This document shows, piece after piece, positions 1-5,040 of a stretch of 5,040 nucleotides of DNA (position 1 is the first letter of the stretch; each line of letters opens with the position of its first letter). This stretch comes from a bacterium (GTDB taxonomy: Bacteria > Bacteroidota > Ignavibacteria > Kapaibacteriales > UBA2268): the NCBI GenBank assembly GCA_024710535.1, contig JANJUO010000128.1, positions 1-5,040 on the forward strand, given 5' to 3'. A program made the position numbers and the translations under genes. The notes under the pieces are model-generated. The model was not told where the DNA came from. It did not search any database and was given only the letters and a program-made list of their open reading frames with translations.

Positions 1-342
1 GCGAGCATCTTGATAATTTTCGTTATCTGTAGAGAAATTGATTGAATCTTCCACAATTTTTTTCATTTTTGCATAATTAGCAGTAACTTCAGTGTCATTG
101 CTCATACGATCTTCTCTTTGACGGCGATTAAGCACTTCAAAGCAATCTCTAATTGTTTGGAAAAGTTCTTCTCTTTGATCACGTTTCAATTTCAAGTCTT
201 TGATTTGCTTTTGAATTGCAATTAATTCTTCGCGTGTATCGTTAAATTCAGTAGTTGAATTTGATTTCTCAACCAAAACATCTATTTTGGATTTTATATT
301 ATGATAATTTTCTATGCATTCCATTTCGAAATTTTCACGTTC
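1..342 (-). pseudogene. Continuation of the repeat protein after the in-frame TAA; runs off the window edge
   Basis: Reading on in the same frame past the TAA at 343-345 gives 114 sense codons with no further stop, from E-R-E-N-F-E to the window edge. The translated stretch completes repeat unit 2, contains a full unit 3 (starting N-Y-H-N, with T-E-F, L-K-L-K-R and N-R-R-Q in the places expected from unit 2) and the first 26 residues of unit 4 (N-Y-A-K to Q-D-A-R). The 77-residue spacing is kept exactly across the stop, so no indel has occurred. An independent downstream gene is unlikely: the nearest ATG in frame (322-324) has no Shine-Dalgarno and sits mid-helix, and another (ATG-AGC-AAT, about 91-93) also sits within the repeat. 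The stretch is best read as the rest of one gene split by a single nonsense substitution, by a base-call error, or by read-through. The true 3' end is outside the window. Confidence 0.7.
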
Positions 343-771
343 TTACATTTGTTTACGGCTGATTTCTTCGAATGCTTTATTAATCATTTCATAAAGTTCA
401 TCACGATGAGAACGTTTCAATTTTAAGTTTTTAAATTCATTTTGAGCATTAAGCAATAATTCACGAGAATGCTTAAACTCTGTGGATTCAAGAGATTCCT
501 TTACAGCCGCTTCAACCTTCACTTTCACTTCAACATAGTTTTCGTGGCTTTCTTTTTCGAATTTCTCTCTCTCCAATGTTTGTCTTTGATTAACATTATC
601 AAAAGAAACGTTAATCATATCCATTAATCTGCTGTTGTCTTCATCTTTCAAGAAAAGACCTCGCAACTTATCTTTGGCATTTGTAAGTTTGGTTCTGATA
701 TCCTTCCAGTCGGAAGATTCCTCTGCAAATTTTACAGCCGCTTCAATTTCAGAAAGTACTGAATTCAAAGC
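1..771 (-). repeat. Tandem 231-bp (77-residue) coding repeat, about 3.3 copies
   Basis: Protein-level repeat units on the minus strand occupy 541-771 (unit 1), 310-540 (unit 2, containing the TAA), 79-309 (unit 3) and 1-78 (unit 4, partial). Units 2 and 3 share about 28 of 76 aligned residues without gaps, including N-Y at the start, T-E-F, R-E, L-K-L-K-R, the F-E pair and R-x-Q. Unit 1 is more divergent (D-W in place of E-F, and L-F-L-K-D in place of L-K-L-K-R) but keeps the I/V-E-A-A-V-K and E-R-E-K/N-F-E blocks at the same 77-residue spacing. The DNA copies are too diverged for recent duplication, so these are old domain repeats rather than a mobile or slippage-prone repeat. Confidence 0.75.
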
Positions 772-978
772 ATTGGAATAATCAGCATCACTGTTGTACT
801 TAGAAAGTACCTGACCGCTTTCCGGTTCGCTTACTGCCGAAATTTGGGCTTTTTCTGCTGTTGTTTCAACATTTGCAGTTACCACTGCGTTATTGACAAC
901 AACTTCAACTTCTGTTGATGGTTGTGTTGTTTCTGATGTCATTGCATCATTCCCGTTTGTTGTTAATTCGTTAGACAC
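343..978 (-). CDS. Helical tandem-repeat protein, DUF349-like, N-terminal part before an in-frame stop
   Basis: This frame encodes 211 residues. It starts with GTG at 976-978, chosen because AGGTG lies 4 bases upstream; the first ATG, 12 codons in, has no comparable site. Residues 1 to about 65 are Thr/Glu/Val/Asn-rich, without hydrophobic segments or a signal peptide, and probably disordered. From about residue 70 there are charged helical repeats: unit 1 is residues 70-146, and unit 2 starts at 147 and is cut at residue 211. Recurring features are an aromatic (W91, F168) followed by an R-rich helix, a K-L-K-R turn, and a F-x-x-x-x-x-R-x-Q helix leading into E-R-E. The pattern resembles the DUF349 family of cytoplasmic helical proteins, but this is a judgement by eye and the function is unknown. 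The gene lies 42 bp downstream of ftsH on the same strand and is probably co-transcribed with it. The TAA end falls inside a repeat unit, so this is very likely not the natural C-terminus. Confidence 0.75.
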   Translation of the reverse strand: MSNELTTNGNDAMTSETTQPSTEVEVVVNNAVVTANVETTAEKAQISAVSEPESGQVLSKYNSDADYSNALNSVLSEIEAAVKFAEESSDWKDIRTKLTNAKDKLRGLFLKDEDNSRLMDMINVSFDNVNQRQTLEREKFEKESHENYVEVKVKVEAAVKESLESTEFKHSRELLLNAQNEFKNLKLKRSHRDELYEMINKAFEEISRKQM

Positions 979-982
979 TTTA

Positions 983-990
983 CACCTACC
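983..990 (-). promoter_or_regulatory. Ribosome binding site deciding the GTG start of the repeat protein
   Basis: On the minus strand the sequence reads GGTAGGTG then TAAA then GTG. The AGG core ends 6 bases before the start codon, a good Shine-Dalgarno spacing. No ATG in this frame has anything comparable, so this site supports the GTG start. Confidence 0.55.
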
Positions 991-1020
991 GTATAATAGT
1001 AAAATAGTGTTGTAAAAAAA

Positions 1021-3024
1021 TTAATTATTTTGAACTTTATCCAAAACAGTATTTTCATTATTATTAAGATTCATTGACCTAATTGCATTTAATGCTTGTC
1101 TGGAAATAGGTGGCAATTCATCTCCTTGTATTATCATATTTAACTCTTCGAAATCCAAAATTTCTCGTTCTAATAGTATTTTTGAAGTTTTATGAAGCAT
1201 TTCCAAGTTGCCGGATAATAATTCAATAGCTCTCTCTTGTGCACTTAGTAAAACTTTTCTTACTTCGTTATCAATAATTCGAGAAGTCTCTTCGCTAAAA
1301 TCACGATGATGAGCAAAATCCTTGCCAAGAAATACTTCATCGTTTTCTTTATGGAATGTAACAGGTCCAATTACATCAGACATACCCCATTCGCAAACCA
1401 TTTTTTTTGCAATGTAAGTTGCACGTTGTAAGTCATTGGAGGCGCCGGTTGATTGAATATTGAATACAAGTTTTTCTGCGGCTCTTCCAGAAAGTAAAAC
1501 AACGAGAGCATCCTCGAAATACTCTTTGGATTTGGAATGATATTCCTCGTTTGGCATACTCCAAGTTAAGCCCAATGCTCTTCCTCTTGGAATAATCGTA
1601 ACTTTATGAACATTATCTGAATTAGGTAGCATCATTCCAGCAAGTGCGTGGCCCATTTCATGATAAGCAGTCAGCTCTTTTTCTTTATCTGAGATCACCA
1701 AACTCTTGCGTTCGACTCCCATCAAAACTTTATCTTTTGCATTTTCAAAATCATACATTGTAACTTTATCGCTATTTCTACGAGCCGCAAGTAATGCAGA
1801 TTCATTAACAATATTTGCAATATCAGCACCAGATAATCCGGGCGTTCCTTTTGCAAGAACAGCGATATCAACATCACTTCCAAGTGGGATTTTGCTTGTA
1901 TGAACTTTGAAAATCCCTTCTCTGCCTTTCACATCAGGTCGGTCAACAACAACTTGTCTATCGAATCTACCCGGACGAAGTAATGCTGGATCCAATACAT
2001 CTGGTCTGTTTGTTGCCGCAATAATTATTACACCGCTATTTTGCTCAAATCCATCCATTTCAACCAATAATTGATTCAATGTTTGCTCTCTTTCATCATG
2101 TCCACCGCCAAGTCCGGCACCACGATGACGACCAACAGCATCAATTTCATCAATGAAAACTATACAAGGTGAATTGCGTTTTGCTTGCTCAAATAAATCT
2201 CTTACTCTACTTGCTCCAACACCTACAAACATTTCCACGAAATCGGCACCGGAAATAGAGAAAAACGGAACATTTGCTTCGCCTGACACGGCTCTTGCAA
2301 GCAAGGTTTTTCCGGTTCCCGGAGGTCCCAATAGCAATACACCACGAGGAATTTTTCCTCCTAATCTTTGAAATTTATGAGGTTCTTTTAGAAATTCAAT
2401 GATTTCTTCGAGTTCAAATTTTGCTTCATCCGCTCCTGCAACATCATTAAAAGTAATTTTCTGCGAGCCTTCATTGAGCAATTTTGCCTTCGATTTCCCA
2501 AAAGAAAATATCCCCTTTGCTCCACCGCCATTCTGCATTCTTCTCATAAAAAATATGAAGAATCCAAGCAATACTACCCAAGGTAGAAGCCCAAGTAAGT
2601 ACTGTGAAAATGTAGAAGATTCTTTGTATTTCCAAATAATTCCCTTTTCTGCCCAAATTCTTTCGGATTCTGAATCCAGCACGCCAAGTTTGGTTGTAAA
2701 TTTGGAAATTGTTCTTGACTTTCCTGCAATAGTTATAGTTACAGGCTTCTTTAATTCACCATTGAAATCATAATCATTCAATTGTGATTTATAAATCACA
2801 GCAGATTTGATTAAATCTTGATTCAAAAAATTCAAATAATCTGTATATTCTATATGCTCATTTTGGGTTTGAGCACCCTGCATAAAGATATAAACCATAA
2901 AAATTCCGGCGGCTAATACCAGCCAAATCATCATATTTCGCATCACGTTATTCTGATTGTCATTGCCCATTTTTCTAAATTCATTAAATGGGTTTTTGTT
3001 ATCATTTTTTTGAGGATCACTCAT
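1021..3024 (-). CDS. ftsH: ATP-dependent zinc metalloprotease FtsH
   Basis: FtsH is a hexameric inner-membrane AAA+ protease that unfolds and degrades misassembled membrane proteins and some soluble regulators. Numbering is from ATG 3022-3024 (667 residues, normal for the family). Two membrane segments, about 31-49 and 142-160, flank the extracytoplasmic domain. The AAA+ module has Walker A GPPGTGKT (233-240), pore loop FVGVG (266-270), Walker B with FIDEID (290-295) and the second region of homology ending RPGRFDR, with arginine fingers R350 and R353. The peptidase has HEMGH (455-459) and the third zinc ligand D531 in GASND. Every catalytic residue is present. The frame extends 11 codons upstream to a TTG at 3055-3057, but that TTG has no Shine-Dalgarno; the ATG is preceded only by a distant GGAG, and its M-S-D-P-Q start is FtsH-like. 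The gene is divergent from fliP and is followed closely by the repeat-protein gene. Confidence 0.97.
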   Translation of the reverse strand: MSDPQKNDNKNPFNEFRKMGNDNQNNVMRNMMIWLVLAAGIFMVYIFMQGAQTQNEHIEYTDYLNFLNQDLIKSAVIYKSQLNDYDFNGELKKPVTITIAGKSRTISKFTTKLGVLDSESERIWAEKGIIWKYKESSTFSQYLLGLLPWVVLLGFFIFFMRRMQNGGGAKGIFSFGKSKAKLLNEGSQKITFNDVAGADEAKFELEEIIEFLKEPHKFQRLGGKIPRGVLLLGPPGTGKTLLARAVSGEANVPFFSISGADFVEMFVGVGASRVRDLFEQAKRNSPCIVFIDEIDAVGRHRGAGLGGGHDEREQTLNQLLVEMDGFEQNSGVIIIAATNRPDVLDPALLRPGRFDRQVVVDRPDVKGREGIFKVHTSKIPLGSDVDIAVLAKGTPGLSGADIANIVNESALLAARRNSDKVTMYDFENAKDKVLMGVERKSLVISDKEKELTAYHEMGHALAGMMLPNSDNVHKVTIIPRGRALGLTWSMPNEEYHSKSKEYFEDALVVLLSGRAAEKLVFNIQSTGASNDLQRATYIAKKMVCEWGMSDVIGPVTFHKENDEVFLGKDFAHHRDFSEETSRIIDNEVRKVLLSAQERAIELLSGNLEMLHKTSKILLEREILDFEELNMIIQGDELPPISRQALNAIRSMNLNNNENTVLDKVQNN

Positions 3025-3147
3025 TTTTATATATTTACTCCAAACTTTGTCTTTCAAATTATTTCGTTTAATAAATGACGAACTATCTTTATGAAAATTT
3101 TTAAAATCGATAATTTATTCTTTATTTTAATGATTAATTGACGTTGT

Positions 3148-3177
3148 ATTATATTCGAAATTTCACAAAAGATTGAA
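3148..3177 (-). promoter_or_regulatory. Weak candidate promoter for ftsH
   Basis: On the minus strand there is a perfect TATAAT (3153-3148), preceded after 18 bases by TTCAAT (3177-3172), a poor -35. It would give a leader of about 115 bases before the ftsH ATG. In sequence this AT-rich a perfect -10 alone is weak evidence. Confidence 0.25.
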
Positions 3178-3315
3178 AGCAATTTACTATTAATTACTTT
3201 TTATTATTCATTAATAATTAAAATGCAAAAAATAAATTCGGTTCCATTCATTAATAATAATAACCAAGTGTTGATATTTGAACAATTTTTGCTGAATGTC
3301 GAAATTCTCAAAAAA

Positions 3316-3344
3316 TTGATATAATTTGTTTAATTATATACAAT
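3316..3344 (+). promoter_or_regulatory. Candidate sigma70-type promoter for the fliPQR operon
   Basis: TTGATA (3316-3321), a 17-base spacer and TACAAT (3339-3344) match the -35 and -10 consensus at five of six positions each, with ideal spacing. Transcription would begin near 3351, leaving a leader of about 105 bases before fliP. Flagellar operons often use sigma28 or sigma54, and I see neither here. AT-rich background raises the false-positive rate, and the promoter consensus of this lineage is not certain. Confidence 0.4.
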
Positions 3345-3417
3345 TACTTGAATCGAAGTTTTCTATTTAAAAGTTTGGTATTAATATTGAGTAGTTAGTT
3401 TGAATTTAGAATTTGGT

Positions 3418-3444
3418 TATAATTAGTCAAATTTGTTAATTATA
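3418..3444 (+). promoter_or_regulatory. AT-only dyad just upstream of the fliP start
   Basis: TATAATTA (3418-3425) and TAATTATA (3437-3444) form a perfect 8-base inverted repeat around an 11-base centre that itself contains the palindrome CAAATTTG (3428-3435). The dyad ends 13 bases before the fliP ATG. It could be an operator or a weak RNA hairpin near the ribosome site. A rough estimate is that about one such dyad is expected by chance in a region of this size and composition. Confidence 0.2.
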
Positions 3445-3457
3445 GTTGTGAGTGAAA

Positions 3458-4294
3458 ATGAAAGAAAAAATACTAAATCAAATAAAGCGAATTAACAGCA
3501 AAATACAAATCAAAACAAATAAGCAACTTATTGTTTACTCAATATTAATTTTTGCTTTTGTGTTTTTGTTTAGTGCTGATACATTTTCGCAAGGACAGCC
3601 GCCAGCAACAACAATACCACTTCCAAAATTATCTGTTAATGTTGATATGGATAATGGTAATAATGATTTGGTATTAACTTTGCAGATTTTGGCAGTAATG
3701 ACTGTGCTAACACTTGCACCATCAATTTTAGTGATGATGACAAGTTTCACAAGGATAATTGTAGTGTTTCATTTTTTGAAGCAAGCATTAGGAACACATA
3801 CTCAGCCACCAAATCAATTGCTGACCTCTTTAGCATTATTCCTGACTTTTTTTGTGATGCAACCTGTTCTTGATGAAGCAAATTCTAAAGGTATTCAGCC
3901 ATATATGAAGGAAGAAATTACTCAGGAGCAAGCAATTGAGAACATAATAAAGCCATTTCGTGAGTTTATGCTACGACAAACACGCGAAGAAGATTTGGGT
4001 TTATTCTTGAAACTTAGCGGTGCCGATCGTCCAAATGATGTTTCGGAAGTATCCACATGGACAGTAATTCCTGCATATACATTGAGCGAATTGCGAGTTG
4101 CCTTCCAAATTGGGTTTATGGTGTTTATTCCATTTTTGGTTTTGGATATGATTATTGCAAGTACATTGATGTCGCTTGGTATGTTTTTGCTTCCACCACA
4201 ATTAATTTCGCTACCAATAAAAATATTACTGTTCATTTTGGTGGACGGTTGGTATTTGATAGTAGATTCTTTAATGAAAAGTATTTTAAATTAG
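3458..4294 (+). CDS. fliP: Flagellar export gate protein FliP
   Basis: FliP is the main subunit of the FliP-FliQ-FliR export gate through which flagellar rod, hook and filament proteins leave the cytoplasm. Numbering is from ATG 3458-3460 (278 residues); an in-frame GTG at 3452 would add two. A lysine-rich N-terminus (1-22) precedes a hydrophobic signal segment (about 23-40). Next come a membrane helix with T-S-F-T-R-I-I-V-V-F, the Q-A-L-G-T and P-P-N-Q motifs, the extracytoplasmic domain, the family signature PAYTLSELRVAFQIGF (205-220), and a C-terminal membrane part ending with P-I-K and D-G-W. The family norm is near 245 residues; the excess is all N-terminal. The usual Met-rich gasket G-M-M-M is G-M-F-L here (241-244). 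GAG lies 5 bases before the ATG, a modest ribosome site. The gene appears to be first in the operon, with no fliO before it. Confidence 0.96.
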   Translation: MKEKILNQIKRINSKIQIKTNKQLIVYSILIFAFVFLFSADTFSQGQPPATTIPLPKLSVNVDMDNGNNDLVLTLQILAVMTVLTLAPSILVMMTSFTRIIVVFHFLKQALGTHTQPPNQLLTSLALFLTFFVMQPVLDEANSKGIQPYMKEEITQEQAIENIIKPFREFMLRQTREEDLGLFLKLSGADRPNDVSEVSTWTVIPAYTLSELRVAFQIGFMVFIPFLVLDMIIASTLMSLGMFLLPPQLISLPIKILLFILVDGWYLIVDSLMKSILN

Positions 4295-4296
4295 GA
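4293..4296 (+). promoter_or_regulatory. Shine-Dalgarno of fliQ overlapping the fliP stop
   Basis: AGGA lies 6 bases before the fliQ ATG and shares its first two bases with the fliP TAG stop (4292-4294). This placement fits translational coupling, in which ribosomes finishing fliP load directly onto fliQ. Confidence 0.55.
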
Positions 4297-4302
4297 AAAT
4301 AA

Positions 4303-4566
4303 ATGACTGATCAGGTAGTTATTTCGCTTGTAAGAGACGCATTTTATTATGTGTTTATAATTGTTGGACCTTTGCTTTTGGTTTCATTAGTAATTGGTTT
4401 GATAATTTCAATTTTTCAAGCGGCAACTTCAATTTCAGAGCAAACTCTTACATTTGTTCCAAAGTTGGTAGCCGTTTTTATAGTGATTATTCTTATGTTG
4501 CCGTATATGATTTCGCATCTGAAAACATTTACAATTGGAATTATGAATATGATTGCGACAATGTAG
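4303..4566 (+). CDS. fliQ: Flagellar export gate protein FliQ
   Basis: FliQ is a small membrane protein that packs around the FliP-FliR core of the flagellar export gate, with four copies per gate in the known structures. The 87 residues match the family length of about 89. Two hydrophobic helices, about 14-37 and 50-68, flank the conserved cytoplasmic turn with E-Q-T-L-T-F-V-P-K (46-54), the hallmark of the family. The ATG has a good AGGA site 6 bases upstream. The gene begins 8 bp after fliP and ends 1 bp before the fliR start, so the three are one operon. Nothing is missing or unusual in it. Confidence 0.95.
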   Translation: MTDQVVISLVRDAFYYVFIIVGPLLLVSLVIGLIISIFQAATSISEQTLTFVPKLVAVFIVIILMLPYMISHLKTFTIGIMNMIATM

Positions 4567-4567
4567 A

Positions 4568-5040
4568 ATGCTGGATTCAACTACTATATATGCTTTAACT
4601 TCAAAGTTTCTGATTGGAACTTTGATTTTTATACGTATTCTTGGAGTATTTGCAGGCGCTCCAATGTTCAAAAATGATGTGATAATTCCTCATGTCAAAG
4701 TATTTATGGCTATTATTATATCGATTTCAGTAACAAGCATTTATTGGACTGAGCAGCCTACAATTGAATTTCATTTATGGTATTTAGCATTAGTTGTTTT
4801 AAAAGAATTTCTTTTTGGATTAATTATCGGATTTTCGATAAATTTAGTGTTCTTTGCGGCAAGAATGGCAGGTGGATTGATTGATATGGATATGGGATTT
4901 CAAACATCAGCACTATTTGATACCGCAAGTGCAAACCCAACTTTGCTTGGAGAATTCAAGGAAATGATTGCATTGATGCTTTTTTTGATTATTGATGGTC
5001 ATCATCAGATAATAGAAGCAATTTATATTAGTATGAAAGC
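4568..5040 (+). CDS. fliR: Flagellar export gate protein FliR, 5' part cut by the window edge
   Basis: An open frame from ATG 4568-4570 runs 157 codons to the window edge without a stop, about 60% of a typical FliR of about 260 residues. FliR is the single-copy subunit that completes the FliP-FliQ-FliR helical export gate. Recognisable features are an N-terminal helix with F-I-R-I-L-G-V-F-A-G-A-P-M-F (about 21-34), a second hydrophobic segment near 44-57, then the conserved block with K-E-F-L-F-G-L-I-I-G-F, A-G-G-L-I-D-M-D-M-G-F and F-D-T-A-S (about 79-121) and F-L-I-I-D-G-H-H-Q (about 138-146). The start is 1 bp after the fliQ TAG and has no Shine-Dalgarno of its own, so translation is probably coupled to fliQ. 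The operon may continue with flhB and flhA, which often follow, but this is outside the view. Confidence 0.95.
   Translation, partial: MLDSTTIYALTSKFLIGTLIFIRILGVFAGAPMFKNDVIIPHVKVFMAIIISISVTSIYWTEQPTIEFHLWYLALVVLKEFLFGLIIGFSINLVFFAARMAGGLIDMDMGFQTSALFDTASANPTLLGEFKEMIALMLFLIIDGHHQIIEAIYISMK

Larger units (their letters stand above)
3025..3457. other. AT-rich divergent intergenic region between ftsH and fliP
   Basis: This stretch of about 430 bp separates two genes transcribed away from each other, so it should hold both promoters. It is extremely AT-rich with many short A/T runs. I see no convincing protein-coding frame and no tRNA or structured RNA. Within it are a sigma70-like candidate on the plus strand (3316-3344), a weaker one on the minus strand (3148-3177), a 13-base direct repeat 40 bp apart (3206-3218 and 3246-3258), an imperfect direct repeat built on TCGAAATT (3155-3176 and 3299-3319) and an AT-only dyad (3418-3444). 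I found no sigma54 (GG-N10-GC) element and no exact TAnnTTTG Bacteroidetes -7 element ahead of fliP. Confidence 0.6.

Noticed and set aside
322..342. Separate downstream gene starting at the ATG at 322-324
   Set aside because: There is no Shine-Dalgarno, the start would be mid-helix within repeat unit 2, and the frame and 77-residue register are identical to the upstream gene.
979..1020. TTTACA followed by TATTATAC on the minus strand as a promoter for the repeat gene
   Set aside because: Spacing between the TTTACA and any TATAAT-like hexamer is off (14-15 bases), and the -10 would lie almost on the ribosome site. Read-through from ftsH is simpler.
1009..1030. Seven-T run after the ftsH stop as an intrinsic terminator
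   Set aside because: No GC-containing stem precedes the T run; the only symmetry is an imperfect A/T palindrome, and a co-oriented gene follows 42 bp later.
1706..2773. Several plus-strand open frames of 65-124 codons antisense to ftsH (1706-1903, 2153-2371, 2399-2773), and a minus-strand frame at 2471-2656
   Set aside because: All lie inside the well-conserved ftsH coding sequence in other frames, lack ribosome sites and resemble no known family; they are shadows of ftsH codon use.
3025..3057. TTG at 3055-3057 as the ftsH start, adding 11 residues
   Set aside because: The TTG has no Shine-Dalgarno and the added residues are not typical of FtsH; ATG 3022-3024 gives a usual N-terminus. It cannot be fully excluded.
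3535..4671. Antisense or out-of-frame open frames across fliP, fliQ and fliR (3535-3750, 3922-4236, 4001-4201, 4057-4302, 4435-4671)
   Set aside because: The overlapping genes are unmistakable FliP, FliQ and FliR; these frames have no family resemblance or start signals.
1..5040. Defence system, mobile element, CRISPR array, tRNA or riboswitch
   Set aside because: I looked on both strands and saw no transposase or integrase, no terminal inverted repeats, no regularly spaced repeats with unique spacers, and no tRNA-like or riboswitch-like structure; all long frames are accounted for.

Overview
The window is AT-rich (roughly one third G+C by eye) and contains only core bacterial genes on two divergent transcription units. 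A flagellar export-gate cluster, an FtsH of the FCB-like kind (acidic/Asn-rich N-terminus, standard periplasmic domain) and few strong Shine-Dalgarno sites are compatible with a flagellated member of the Bacteroidota/Ignavibacteriota/Kapabacteria neighbourhood. This placement is an inference from style, not a phylogeny.

Layout. Positions 1-978 (minus strand) hold a gene for a helical tandem-repeat protein, with 77-residue units that look DUF349-like. It is read as a 211-residue protein ending at a TAA at 343-345, but the same frame stays open for another 114 codons to the window edge and continues the repeat in exact register, so the gene is interrupted, misread at one base, or read through. 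Positions 1021-3024 (minus) hold ftsH, the membrane AAA+ zinc protease, 42 bp upstream of the repeat gene and probably co-transcribed with it. Positions 3025-3457 are a very AT-rich divergent intergenic region with candidate promoters for both sides, short direct repeats and an AT-only dyad just before fliP. Positions 3458-5040 (plus) hold fliP, fliQ and the first 157 codons of fliR, packed with gaps of 8 and 1 bp, clearly one operon that continues past the edge.

How they work together. FliP, FliQ and FliR form the membrane-embedded export gate of the flagellar type III secretion apparatus. FtsH performs membrane-protein quality control and is functionally separate; it shares only the divergent promoter region. 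The repeat protein has no assignable function, and its link to FtsH is positional only. I found no mobile element, CRISPR array, RNA gene or defence system. The single observation most worth following is the in-frame stop that splits the repeat gene.
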